Assembly (NCBI GenBank): GCA_903904005.1
Contig: CAIVAR010000181.1
Span: 1-47,152 of the forward strand
Direction of reading: 5' to 3'
DNA from: an uncultured Anaeromyxobacter sp.
GTDB taxonomy: Bacteria; Myxococcota; Myxococcia; Myxococcales; Anaeromyxobacteraceae
DNA length: 47,152 nucleotides
The notes below the pieces were generated by a model. It had not been told where the DNA came from. It saw only the letters and a list, made by a program, of their open reading frames with translations, and did not search any database. Both the position numbers and the translations under genes were made by a program. Positions 35,936-46,222 of this stretch are shown here, in pieces (position 1 is the first letter of the stretch; the number at the start of each line of letters is the position of its first letter).

Positions 35936-36909
35936 TCACTGGGCCGACATCTCGGCCGCGGGACCCTCAGCATACCCCAGGAGCTCGGTTCCGATGACGC
36001 CCGCGATCGCCGCCGTCTCGTCGACCACGTGGGTGAGCAGCTCGTGGAGGCCGGCCACGTCGAAGTCCTTGTCCAGCGCCGCCACCCAGTCGGCCAGCGC
36101 CCGAAGCCGCGCCGCGCTCCGCGATCCGGGGAGGTCCGCCTGCTCCGGCGGCCGGAGCCGCTCGAAGCGGGACACCGCTGCCCGAAGCGCAAAGCGCACC
36201 GACCGGGGAAAGATGGGGTCGACCACCAGGAAGCGCGCCACGGCGGCGGGGGTGACCCGGCCGCGGTGAACCTTCATGAAGGGCTCGAAGCCCGAGCAGG
36301 CGCGCAGGAGCGCGAGCCACAGGGCGGTCTCGATGACCTCGTGCGAGCCGAGCGCCTGGAAGGCGTGGTGGTGCACGTCGAGGATGCGGGCGGTCTGGCC
36401 GGCCCGCTCGAGCATGGTTCCGAGGAGCATGAAGTGCATGGCGTCGTCGAAGAGCATGGTGCCCCGCACGATGCCCTGCAGCGACTGCATGGAGGTCCGG
36501 ATGCGCCGGTAGAAGGCGTGCCGGTCCTCGCGCCACTCGACGCGGGCCCGAGGGCTGCCCATCCAGAGGTAGAGGGCGTTGAGGGCCTCCCAGGTCTCCA
36601 GGCTCACCACCTCGCGGATGGAGCGGGCGTTGTCACGGGCGGCGGAGAGGGAGCAGACGATGGAGCTGGGGTTCTTGTCGTCCCAGGTCATGTAGTCCTG
36701 GACCCGCTCGCCGTCGTCGGTGCGCCCCTGGCCGGACTCGGCGTAGCGGGCCTGCTCACCCGAGACGATGATCACGGGCAGCCAGACGTGGCGGGGATTC
36801 AGCCCCACGTCGAGGGCCAGGTTCCGGGTGACGCCGAGCACGCGCGCGGTCGATTCGACCCGCTCGAGGTAGCGCCCCAGCCAGAAGCAGTGATCGGCGA
36901 CGCGGGAGA

Positions 36910-36913
<4 letters not shown>
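35936..36913 (-). CDS. Alpha-E domain protein
   Basis: 325 residues, all-alpha. It begins MISRVADHCFWLGRYLERVE, the canonical alpha-E motif with the Arg, His, Trp and Glu-Arg-Glu residues, and continues with ARDNARSIREVVSLETWEALN and the repeated helical region. Alpha-E proteins almost always accompany circularly permuted ATP-grasp and transglutaminase genes; their biochemical role is unknown, perhaps as a carrier or substrate-binding partner. The start overlaps the ATP-grasp stop by 4 bp. It is followed by the amidotransferase-transglutaminase fusion after 22 bp of non-coding sequence. Confidence 0.95.
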
Positions 36914-38379
<1,466 letters not shown>

Positions 38380-38396
38380 GGGGGCTCCGGCGTCTC

Positions 38397-40016
38397 TCAG
38401 GTGGGAAGTACCGCGGGCAGCCGGCGGAGGTCCAGGGTGAGGCGTGCCGACGGGGCGCGCTGCGGGTTGCGGAACCGGCCGGGGCGAACCACCACCCGCT
38501 CCAGGCGACGCCGCTCGGCCTCCGCCGCGTCGGCCGGGAGCAGCTCGTAGCCACCGCCGCCCGGCTTCCAGCCGTGCAGCTCGATGCGCACCGCCTCGCC
38601 GCGCCGCTCCCACTCGACGACCAGCGGGTCGTGGGGGCCGAGGCCAGGGTGGAGGCCGGGGCGGGGCGCGAAGGCCCGGTAGCGGACCGCACCGACGTGG
38701 ACGGGTCCACCGGCGGCCTCGAGGGCGAGCTCCACCCCCTGGGCCGCGATCCGCCCCGGGGGCGTTCCGGGGGACGAGACGAGCAGCTCGAGCCGGTCGG
38801 AGCTGGCGTCGACGAGCCGGGCGGTGCGCCCCTCCTGCGAGGCCACGTCGCCGAGGAGCGGCCAGAAGTCGGGCGCCCGCCGGATCACCAGCGTGGCCCC
38901 GGCCAGCTCCACGCGGGCGATCTCGGCCGCCTCGGGCGCGAGCCAGGCCTGGAGCCGTCGTCCCGGCGCGACCCCGTGCTCGGCCAGGTCGGCCATCACG
39001 CCGGCCAGGTCCTGTGCCAGCCAGTGCGGAAGCGAGGCCCGATCGTGCAGCTCGGGGCCCCAGTCGAGGAGCGGCTCCTCGAACGGGGCCCGCGCGAGGC
39101 GGGCCGCCAGCGCGCGGAAGAGGGCCCCCAGCGCGACGAGCCGCTCCGGCGTGGGCGGCATGCGCAGCGCCCGCAGCTCGACCACGCCCATCTTCCCGCG
39201 GCCAGGGAGGTGCGGGTTCCAGAGCTTCTCGACGTTCACCTCGGCCCGGTGGGAGTTTCCCGACGCGTCGACGAGCAGGGGGGCGAGCGAGGTCCAGAGC
39301 TCCTCCGCGCCTGGCGCGTCGCGCAGGGCCAGCCGGTCGAGGGCGACGCCCAGCTCGTCGAAGCGCTCGCGCACCCCCTCGTCGGGGCGCGGCCCCTGCC
39401 CGGCGCTGCCCACGCACTCCGGGGCGAAGGCATAGGAGAGGGACGGGTGGTGGTTCAGGTACCGGACGAGCGAGGGGAGCAGCTTCGGGCGCAGGAAGAA
39501 GGGGCTCCGCTCCGGCGTCGGCCCGCCCAGCGTGATCTGCCCGCCGCCTCCCGAGTCGCCGGCGTGACCGTTCCAGCGAAAGCGCTCCGGGGAGAGCCCG
39601 ACCGCGGCGGCCGCCGCGTAGACGGCGCCGGCGTGCTCGGCGAAGGTGACGAGGTCGGGAGCGGGAGGGAGGTTCACCTCGACCACGCCCGGGTCGGGCA
39701 CGACGGTGATCCAGCGCTCGGCCGCGCTGCCGCGGGGCTGGTAGGCCGCCCCCAGGCAGAACCTCGGCTGCTCCTCCCCGGGGTAGAGCCGCCCCTCGGG
39801 GCGCTCCAGCCGGAAGGTGGCGGCGAGCCGCCCGAGCAGGTCGCGCAGCAGGCCGGCCGCGCGCTCCTCCTTGTCGCCCCCCTCCGCCAGCCACAGCCAG
39901 TGCGGGTCCTGCGAGGAACGGTCGGTGAATGTGGGCTCGGCCCCCAGCCAGATCTCCAGGCCGGCGCCTCGCAGCACCTCGTCCTGCGCCCGGCACTCGG
40001 AGAGGAGTTCCTGCAT
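38397..40016 (-). CDS. Stand-alone DUF2126 (putative amidoligase) protein
   Basis: 539 residues. It begins [20 protein letters not shown] at 40016, overlapping the stop of the upstream fusion by one base (TGATG). The DUF2126 core shows [86 protein letters not shown], and [17 protein letters not shown]. The same motifs occur in the C-terminal two-thirds of the adjacent fusion protein, so this is a diverged paralogue lacking the transglutaminase domain. DUF2126 has been described as a putative COOH-NH2 ligase (amidoligase) of glutamine-synthetase-like fold. Its N-terminus starts directly at the ligase, with no signal. Long open frame upstream is not part of this gene. Confidence 0.93.
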   Translation of the reverse strand: MQELLSECRAQDEVLRGAGLEIWLGAEPTFTDRSSQDPHWLWLAEGGDKEERAAGLLRDLLGRLAATFRLERPEGRLYPGEEQPRFCLGAAYQPRGSAAERWITVVPDPGVVEVNLPPAPDLVTFAEHAGAVYAAAAAVGLSPERFRWNGHAGDSGGGGQITLGGPTPERSPFFLRPKLLPSLVRYLNHHPSLSYAFAPECVGSAGQGPRPDEGVRERFDELGVALDRLALRDAPGAEELWTSLAPLLVDASGNSHRAEVNVEKLWNPHLPGRGKMGVVELRALRMPPTPERLVALGALFRALAARLARAPFEEPLLDWGPELHDRASLPHWLAQDLAGVMADLAEHGVAPGRRLQAWLAPEAAEIARVELAGATLVIRRAPDFWPLLGDVASQEGRTARLVDASSDRLELLVSSPGTPPGRIAAQGVELALEAAGGPVHVGAVRYRAFAPRPGLHPGLGPHDPLVVEWERRGEAVRIELHGWKPGGGGYELLPADAAEAERRRLERVVVRPGRFRNPQRAPSARLTLDLRRLPAVLPT

Positions 40017-43000
40017 CAGCGCCCGTCCTCCTCGTCCTCCTCCGGCTCGGGCATGGGGCGGTCGCCACCGTACCGCCGGAGGTCGAGGGTGTTGGGGAAC
40101 TCGGGGTGCGGGCGGGTCGCGCCGGCGCGGGTGGGCCAGGGGAGCGGCCCCTCCTCGGTGAATCGCGCGGCGCGCCGCGCCGTGGCCTCGAAGCGGGTGA
40201 GCGGTGCAGCCTCGTAGCCGCGCCCCTCCGGGTGCCACACGTGATAGGCGCAGGCCCCCACCGAGCGCCGCGCCCAGCGGTCCAGCAGGTCGAAGCGCAG
40301 GGGATGGTGGATGCCCAGGTGGGGCTGCAGGGAGGACTCCGGCGCCCAGGCGCGGAAGCGGACCCCACCGACGTGCTCGCCGGCGGTGCCGGTGGCGCGC
40401 AGCGGGACGGCGAGGCCGTTCACCAGCACGTCGAAGCGCTCGGTCTCGAGCCCCTCGACCCGGACCTCGACCCGCTCCATGGAGGAGTCGACGAAGCGGG
40501 CGGTGCCACCGGCGCCGGGCTCCTCCCCCAGCACCGGCCAGGGCTCGAGCGCGTTGCGGATCTCGACCGACACGCCGCCGACCTGGAGTCGCCCCACCAC
40601 CGGGCAGCGGAACTCCACGAAGGGACGGTAGGCCTCGCGCGGCAGGCCGACGCCCCGCGCCTCGAGGAAGTCGAGGACATCCTCCATGTCGCGCCACAGC
40701 CAGAACGGGAGCAGGAAGCGATCGTGCAGCTCGGTCCCCCATCGCACCAGGTCGTGCGCGTAGGGCTCCCGGGCGAAGGCGGCCACGAGCGCCCGGGCCA
40801 GGATGGCCTGGGCCGCCGCCATGCGCGGGTGCGGCGGCATCTCGAAGGCGCGGAGCTCCACGAGCCCCTGCCGCCCGTGCGGGCTCCGCCAGTCGAAGAG
40901 CTTGTCGATGGAGATCTCGGCCCGGTGGCCGTTGCCGGCCACGTCGACGAGCAGGTTGCGGAGCAGCCAGTCGCCCTGCCACGGCTGCGCCGGCTGGCTG
41001 CGGTCGGCGAGGCGTGCCAGCGCGATCTCCAGCTCGTAGAGGGCGTCGTGCCGGGCCTCGTCGACGCGGGGCGCCTGCGACGTCGGGCCGACGAAGAGAC
41101 CGGTGAAGAGGTAGGACATCGCCGGGTGGTGCTGGACGAAGGTGACGAGGCTGGCGAGCAGGTCCGGGCGGACGACGAAGGGGCTCTCCAGCGGCCGGGG
41201 GCCACCCAGCGTGATGTGGTTGCCGCCGCCGGAACCCTCCTGGCGACCGTCCAGCATGTACTTCTCGGAGTGGAGCCCGACGTGGAGGGCGGCGTCGAAG
41301 ACCTGGTCGATCTGTGCGGCGCATTCCCGGCCGCCGGAGGTGGGCTGGACGTTCACCTCCAGGACGCCGGGGTCGGGGGTCACCGAGAAGCGGATCACCT
41401 CGGGGCTCCAGGCGGGCGGGTAGCCCTCCAGGCGGACGTCGAGGCCGGTCTCGCGGGCGGCGTGATCGACGGCGCGGACCAGCTCGACGAAGTCGGCGCC
41501 GGTGGGGACCGGGGGCAGGAAGACGAAGAGGTCCTCGCCGCGCGGCTCGACGCAGAGCGCGGTGCGAACCGAGGGCAGGCGGGGAGCGGGCGCGCGCCGA
41601 TCGGCCTCGCGCTGCGGACCGGCCGCCTTGGCCCGCGCCTTCTCCTCGAGGCGGTGCGCCTCCGCGATCTCCTCGACGCGCGGGTCGGGAACGTAGAAGG
41701 GCTCGGGAGGGGCCACGGCGGGAAGCGGCCCGCCCAGCGACTTGAGGGGCAGCCGCAGGCCCACCGGCGAGTCGCCCGGGATGAGGAAGAGGTTCTCGCG
41801 GCGGAACTCCCAGGTGTCGGTGTGCCAGGCACCCTCGACACGGGAGAGGGGCAGCGCCCAGGCCACGGGCGTCCCGAGCCCGTGGTCGAGGACGCGGGCC
41901 AGGCGCCGGCGCTCCTCGCCGTCGGCCAGGTCGGCCTTCAGGGGGTTCACCCCGGGTGGAAGGTCGGTCTCGTCGCGGACGTACTGCCAGGGATCCTCGA
42001 AGGCCGGGATCGCGGCCTCCGGCCGGACGCCCAGCTGGCCGGCGATGGCCCGGGCCAGCATCTCGGCGGCCTCGGGGCTGGCCACGGCCCTCTCGCCGCC
42101 ACCGCTCCAGAGGCGCGTCCCGTCGCGCAGCCCCACCACGTCGAGCGCCCAGCGCGGAAGGCTCTCGCCCGGGTACCACTTGCCCTGGCGCCGCAGGACG
42201 ACGCCGCCCGGCGCCATCCGGTCCCGCAGCTCTCCCGCCAGCGCGATCCCCTGCTCCCACTTGGTGGGGCCGAGCGCCGCCGTGCGCCACTCCGGCGCCT
42301 CCGGGTACAGGCGAGAGTTGAAGGTCGGCTCCCCGCCGACGGTGAGTGTGAGCCCCTCGTCGGTGAGGACCCGATCGGCACGGTCGGCGGCCTCGAGCAG
42401 GGCCTGCCAGGTCTCCTCGGGATACGGCGTGGTCGGGCGGGCCTCGTGCCCGAGCCGGCCCACCCGCAGCTCGAAGGAGAAGGCGTCGGCCCCCACGTCG
42501 GAGGTTCCGGTGATGGGGGCGCCCAGCGCCGGGCGCGCGACGCAGGCGAGCGGGATGTGACCCTCGCCGCAGAAGAGGCCGCTCGTGGCGTCGAGGCCGA
42601 GCCATCCGGCGCCGGGCAGGTAGACCTCGGCCCAGGCGTGGAGGTCGACCACGTCGTGCCCCACCCCGCGCGGCTCGTCCGGGATCATGCCCTCGTCGGT
42701 GAGCTGCACGAGGTAGCCGGAGACGAAGCGGGCGGCCAGGCCGCGGGAACGGAGTGCGGCCACGAGCAGCACGGCGGAGTCGCGACAGCTCCCCCGCCCC
42801 TGCGCGAGCGTCTCCTCCGGCGTCCAGACGCCGGCCTCCTCGCGGATCACGTAGCGGGTCTGCTCGCTCACCAGCCGGTTCAGCTCGACGACCAGGTCGA
42901 CCGTCTTCCCGGACGCCGGGAGCTTCGCGAGGAAGCCGTCGAGGAGCGGGCCGCCGGCGAGCGACGGGTCGCCCGTGTCGAGGAAGGGCTCGAGCTCGGG

Positions 43001-43342
43001 GCGAAGCTCCTCCGGGTAGGCGAACGGCATCTTCTGGCACCGGTCGTCGACGAAGAAGTCGAAGGGGTTCACCGGCCGGATGTCGACGGCCATCTCCACG
43101 CGGATGGCCAGCTCCGGGAGGCGCGAACCCTTCGGGAAGGTGACGTGGGCCACGTGGTTCCCGGTGGGATCCCGCTGCCAGCGGACCGCGCCGGGCTCGC
43201 TCACCCGAAGGGCGTAGGTCTCGATCCGGGCCCTCGCGTGGTGGGCGGGGCGGAGGCGCACCTGGTGCGGACCGAGCGCCGCGGGGCGCGGGAAGCGGTA
43301 GACCGTGTCGTGCTGGAGGAGGAGGCGCATGGGGGCGACCAT
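40016..43342 (-). CDS. Transglutaminase-DUF2126 fusion (amidoligase), first gene of operon
   Basis: 1108 residues. Residues ~1-290 are bacterial transglutaminase: start MRLLLQHDTVYRFPRP (from Met5), Cys186 in GRGSCRDS, His235 in DLHAWAEVYL, Asp251 in GLDATSG, so the triad is complete. Residues ~330-1100 are DUF2126: GGEPTFNSRLYPEAPEW, FRRENLFLIPGD, VTPDPGVLEVNVQPTSGG, GSGGGNHITLGG, LVDVAGNGHRAEISIDKLF, GLVELRAFEMPPHP. I keep the ATG at 43342 because AAAGG lies five bases before it; Met5 (43330) has no ribosome site. The last residues are acidic (EPEEDEEDG). It starts the minus-strand operon, opposite polyphosphate kinase, 200 bp away. A proteolysis- or transpeptidation-plus-ligation role is inferred. 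Confidence 0.94.
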   Translation of the reverse strand: MVAPMRLLLQHDTVYRFPRPAALGPHQVRLRPAHHARARIETYALRVSEPGAVRWQRDPTGNHVAHVTFPKGSRLPELAIRVEMAVDIRPVNPFDFFVDDRCQKMPFAYPEELRPELEPFLDTGDPSLAGGPLLDGFLAKLPASGKTVDLVVELNRLVSEQTRYVIREEAGVWTPEETLAQGRGSCRDSAVLLVAALRSRGLAARFVSGYLVQLTDEGMIPDEPRGVGHDVVDLHAWAEVYLPGAGWLGLDATSGLFCGEGHIPLACVARPALGAPITGTSDVGADAFSFELRVGRLGHEARPTTPYPEETWQALLEAADRADRVLTDEGLTLTVGGEPTFNSRLYPEAPEWRTAALGPTKWEQGIALAGELRDRMAPGGVVLRRQGKWYPGESLPRWALDVVGLRDGTRLWSGGGERAVASPEAAEMLARAIAGQLGVRPEAAIPAFEDPWQYVRDETDLPPGVNPLKADLADGEERRRLARVLDHGLGTPVAWALPLSRVEGAWHTDTWEFRRENLFLIPGDSPVGLRLPLKSLGGPLPAVAPPEPFYVPDPRVEEIAEAHRLEEKARAKAAGPQREADRRAPAPRLPSVRTALCVEPRGEDLFVFLPPVPTGADFVELVRAVDHAARETGLDVRLEGYPPAWSPEVIRFSVTPDPGVLEVNVQPTSGGRECAAQIDQVFDAALHVGLHSEKYMLDGRQEGSGGGNHITLGGPRPLESPFVVRPDLLASLVTFVQHHPAMSYLFTGLFVGPTSQAPRVDEARHDALYELEIALARLADRSQPAQPWQGDWLLRNLLVDVAGNGHRAEISIDKLFDWRSPHGRQGLVELRAFEMPPHPRMAAAQAILARALVAAFAREPYAHDLVRWGTELHDRFLLPFWLWRDMEDVLDFLEARGVGLPREAYRPFVEFRCPVVGRLQVGGVSVEIRNALEPWPVLGEEPGAGGTARFVDSSMERVEVRVEGLETERFDVLVNGLAVPLRATGTAGEHVGGVRFRAWAPESSLQPHLGIHHPLRFDLLDRWARRSVGACAYHVWHPEGRGYEAAPLTRFEATARRAARFTEEGPLPWPTRAGATRPHPEFPNTLDLRRYGGDRPMPEPEEDEEDGR

Positions 43343-43542
43343 ATTGCCTTTGCAAGACGCCTGCCTCTTTCCGGCGACGATCGACCCCGATCGGCCGGGT
43401 TGCCTGAAACTGCTGCAAGAAATCCAGGCAGGCAGGTGCCCGACTACCGGACAGACACCCCCTCGGAGGGGGCAAGCCCCCCATCGTCACACTCCCGTCA
43501 CCAGGGGTGTGGTGAAGTGGGCCCTCACGCCAGGGAGGTCAC
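43343..43542. promoter_or_regulatory. Divergent leader between the amidoligase operon and ppk1
   Basis: 200 bp without a gene. On the plus strand, TCGTCAC-ACTC-CCGTCAC (43484-43501) has the 7-4-7, 11-bp-period layout of a Pho box (consensus CTGTCAT), with GTCA conserved in both halves. Just upstream, CCCCCT (43458-43463), AGGGGG (43467-43472) and CCCCCC (43477-43482) can pair in two mutually exclusive hairpins. Three GCAGG-like direct repeats lie near 43428. The ppk Shine-Dalgarno AGGGAGG is at 43532-43538. Confidence 0.45.
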
Positions 43543-45414
43543 TTGCGACTCGAACAGGAACTCTCGTGGCTTCGCTTCAACCGCCGGGTCCTCCAGCAGA
43601 CCCGGCGGCCCGACTTCCCGCTCATGGAGCGGGTCCGGTTCCTCGCCATCTGGGCGACCAACCTCGACGAGTTCTTCGCGGCCCGGATCTCGCGCCCCTT
43701 CCTGGAGGAGCGGGGCACCGCCAATTACCAGCGGTTGCTGACCGAGGCACGCTCCCAGGTCGACGGTGCCAGCGAGACCTACCGGGGGCTGCTCGACGAG
43801 CTCGAGGAGCACTCGATCCGGGTGATCCCGGTCTCCTCCCTCTCCCGGGAGGAGCTCGACTACTTCGGGGCCTTCCTGGCCGAGGAGGTGGCTCCCCGGA
43901 CCGACGTCCTGCGCGCCGACGCCGTGCGCGAAGTCCGCACCGAGGCCCTCTACTTCGCGACCGGCCTGGGCGTGCTGGAGCACCTGGTCCGGCTCCCCGA
44001 CAGCCTCCCCCGCCTGATCGAGATTCCGGGGCGGGACGGCACCTACGTCCGGCTGGGCGAGCTGCTGCGCCTGCGCAGCGACCTCTTCCTCGACGGCCGG
44101 GACATGGAACTGCACGAGCTGCGGGTGATCCGGCTCGCCGCCATCGACCAGCTCGGGCTCGACTGGGAGGATCTCCCGGCGGCGCTCGAGACCCGGCTCG
44201 ACGGCCGGCCCAGCCACCTCGAGGTGGAGAAGAACTTCCCACCGCACTGGGCCGAGTCAATCCGCATCGCGCTCGGGCTCGAGGCGCAGGAGGTGTTCTG
44301 GGTGGAGCCTCCGCTCGACCTTCGCATGGTCGCCACGCTGGTGACGAAGGCGCCGGCCCGCTTCAAGTTCGACGTGCTGCGGCCGTGGCTCATCCCCGGC
44401 TTCTCGACCAACCCGTTCGCCCGGATCGCGCAGAGCGACCAGATGATCTACCACCCGTACCAGGGGTACGATGCGGTGGAGGACTTCGCGCGGGCAGCGG
44501 CCCGCGATCCCGAGGTCACCGCGATGCGCGCCACCCTCTACCGGGTGGGGGACGACAACGTCCTCGCCGAGTCGCTCATCGAGGCATCGCGCGCGGGCAA
44601 GGACGTCGCGGTCCTGCTCGAGGCCCGGGCCCGTTTCGACGAACTGCAAAATCTGGAGTGGGGCCTGCGCTTCCAGAACTCGGGCGTCCGGGTGCTGCCG
44701 CTGCCCTCCCGGAAGGTCCACGCCAAGGCCATCTGGGTCCGGCGCGGGCGGCGCGAGTTCGTCCACCTCGGCACCGGCAACTACAACACGCGCAACTCCA
44801 GGCTCTACACCGACTTCTCCCTCTTCACCGCCGACGCCGGCATCACCCGGGACGTGAAGGCCTTCTTCGACGCGCTGGAGGCGCGCAAGCCCCCGCGGAT
44901 GACGGAGCTCCGCACCGGCCCCGCCATCCGGCGGCTGCTGCTGGAGCGGATCCGCGCCGAGTCGAACCCTCGCGGCCACGTCATCTTCAAGTTCAACCAC
45001 GTGACCGATCCGCCAGTCCTGGCCGCGCTCCGGAAGGCGGCGAAGGCAGGGGCGCGGGTGGACCTGGTGGCCCGGACCACGCTCACCGAGATCTCATCGG
45101 GGGTCCACGCGCGCAGCCTGGTGGGGCGCTTCCTCGAGCACGCCCGGGTGGCTGCGTTCCGGAACGGCGGGCGCTGGCTCGTCTTCGCCGGAAGCCTCGA
45201 CGCCATGCCGCGAAACTTCGACCGACGCTACGAGATCTTCTTCCCCGTGAAGGCCCCGGCTGCCCGGGACATGGTGCTCTCGGAGCTGCGTTCCCAGGTG
45301 GCCGACGACGTGAACGCCTTCGAGCTCAACGACGACGGGAGCGAGACGGCGCGCTGGGGGGGCGACCTGAACGCCCAGCGCGCCGACGACCACCGCCGGA
45401 ACCGACGGAGCTGA
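43543..45414 (+). CDS. ppk1: Polyphosphate kinase 1, short divergent form
   Basis: Polymerises ATP gamma-phosphate into inorganic polyphosphate, reversibly, on a histidine intermediate. 623 residues, about 60-80 shorter than typical PPK1. TTG start at 43543, the only possible one since an in-frame TGA lies at 43513-43515; GGGAGG precedes it. N-terminal LEQELSWLRFNRRVLQQ, FLAIWATNLDEFFAARI; phosphate-tunnel regions YHPYQGYDAVEDF; ARFDELQNLEW; catalytic His393 in RKVHAKAIWV with LGTGNYN; second His533 in GRFLEHARV, and GSLDAMPRNFDRR. Core motifs are intact, so activity is expected. It lacks the first ~15 residues and some mid-region loops of longer homologues. Possibly phosphate-controlled (see leader). 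Divergent from the amidoligase operon. Confidence 0.88.
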   Translation: MRLEQELSWLRFNRRVLQQTRRPDFPLMERVRFLAIWATNLDEFFAARISRPFLEERGTANYQRLLTEARSQVDGASETYRGLLDELEEHSIRVIPVSSLSREELDYFGAFLAEEVAPRTDVLRADAVREVRTEALYFATGLGVLEHLVRLPDSLPRLIEIPGRDGTYVRLGELLRLRSDLFLDGRDMELHELRVIRLAAIDQLGLDWEDLPAALETRLDGRPSHLEVEKNFPPHWAESIRIALGLEAQEVFWVEPPLDLRMVATLVTKAPARFKFDVLRPWLIPGFSTNPFARIAQSDQMIYHPYQGYDAVEDFARAAARDPEVTAMRATLYRVGDDNVLAESLIEASRAGKDVAVLLEARARFDELQNLEWGLRFQNSGVRVLPLPSRKVHAKAIWVRRGRREFVHLGTGNYNTRNSRLYTDFSLFTADAGITRDVKAFFDALEARKPPRMTELRTGPAIRRLLLERIRAESNPRGHVIFKFNHVTDPPVLAALRKAAKAGARVDLVARTTLTEISSGVHARSLVGRFLEHARVAAFRNGGRWLVFAGSLDAMPRNFDRRYEIFFPVKAPAARDMVLSELRSQVADDVNAFELNDDGSETARWGGDLNAQRADDHRRNRRS

Positions 45415-45486
45415 CGGCCCCGGCTACGGGGTCGTGAACCTGAAAGGGTCGCCCCGGATCGGTCGGGCCGGGTCCGCGGCGCGGCT

Positions 45487-45494
45487 GCTATGCT
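45487..45494 (+). promoter_or_regulatory. -10 element GCTATGCT of the MAPEG gene
   Basis: TGC-TATGCT is an extended -10. Unlike the leaderless cases, about 33 bp separate it from the ATG, with a good GGAGGATCC ribosome site, so it would give a short leader. No clear -35. Confidence 0.5.
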
Positions 45495-45527
45495 GGCACG
45501 CCGCATCGCCAGGAACCTGGAGGATCC

Positions 45528-45929
45528 ATGCACGTCGCCGTCCCGGTCACGCTGCTCTACGGTGGGCTCATCGCCCTGCTCATCACCTTCCTCGGCGTGC
45601 AGGTCAGCCGACTGCGGGGCGCCCACGGGGTGGGCATCGACACGCCGCTCCCCCCGGAGCTGGTCCGCCCGGTCCGGGCGCACGGAAACGCCATCGAGTG
45701 GGCTCCGCTCGGGCTCATCCTCCTCCTCGCCATCGAGCTCTCCGGGGCCGGGACCCGGTTCACGCTGCACCTCGCCGGTGGCACCCTGCTCCTGGGGCGC
45801 GTCCTCCATGCGGCCGGCTTCTACGGGCGCAACAAGCTCTCCATGGTCGGCGCCGCGCTGACCTACCTCGACGTCGCGGCCATGGCGATCTGGGCCATCG
45901 TGATCCGCTTCCAGATCTACGGGCCGTAG
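45528..45929 (+). CDS. MAPEG family membrane protein
   Basis: 133 residues, four transmembrane helices. MAPEG (membrane-associated proteins in eicosanoid and glutathione metabolism) pattern: VTLLYGGLIALLITFLGVQVSRLR, then RPVRAHGNAIEWAPLGLILLL, containing the Arg-x-x-x-N and E-x-x-P residues used for glutathione binding, and LHAAGFYGRNKLSMVGAALTY. A glutathione-transferase-like activity is only a family-level possibility. ATG at 45528, with GGAGG in good position. The gene stands alone, with its own promoter and a hairpin after the stop. Confidence 0.9.
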   Translation: MHVAVPVTLLYGGLIALLITFLGVQVSRLRGAHGVGIDTPLPPELVRPVRAHGNAIEWAPLGLILLLAIELSGAGTRFTLHLAGGTLLLGRVLHAAGFYGRNKLSMVGAALTYLDVAAMAIWAIVIRFQIYGP

Positions 45930-45932
45930 GGC

Positions 45933-45955
45933 GCCCGGCCGGGATCAGGCCGGGC
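45933..45955 (+). terminator. Perfect 8-bp hairpin after the MAPEG gene
   Basis: GCCCGGCC, loop GGGATCA, GGCCGGGC, starting three bases after the TAG. Strong stem without T-tract: the terminator style common in high-GC genomes or an mRNA 3' cap. Confidence 0.55.
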
Positions 45956-46071
45956 TCCACCCCTCGAACGCGTACCCGGAGCGGAGGAGCTCGGCGCCCC
46001 TGCGATCTCGGGCGGCACGGTCGGTATCCCGTGCCGCACCGGAGGTGACGTGACGGCGACGTTCCCCGGGA

Positions 46072-46088
46072 CTTCCCGTGACGGGAAG
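46072..46088. promoter_or_regulatory. Inverted repeat CTTCCCG-TGA-CGGGAAG before the 5'-nucleotidase
   Basis: Seven-base perfect arms with a 3-base spacer, 134 bp upstream of the ATG at 46223. The whole gap (45956-46222) holds no gene; the repeat is the only clear structure and could bind a dimeric regulator. Confidence 0.4.
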
Positions 46089-46222
46089 ACCTCCCGGCGA
46101 TCGAACGGCCCGTGTGGGCGGCGGCCTGCTCCCAGTCGTTTCGGCTTCGTCGCCGAATCGACCGGGCGGACGGAGCCGGTCCGCGATCAACTCACGGTCG
46201 AACCCGAGAACCGGAGGTCCAC

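Noticed and set aside
36840-36880. A tRNA-like T-loop sequence (GTCGATTCGAC)
   Set aside because: It lies inside the alpha-E coding region and no acceptor or anticodon stem surrounds it.
43458-43482. Intrinsic terminator in the ppk leader
   Set aside because: Stems are perfect but there is no T-tract on either strand; regulation or structure is more likely than termination.
38397-43490. One very large open frame (1697 codons) over both DUF2126 genes
   Set aside because: Only the last 539 codons are a gene: it starts at the ATG at 40016. The 5' part is a shadow of the upstream fusion gene, which is read in another frame with full domain motifs.
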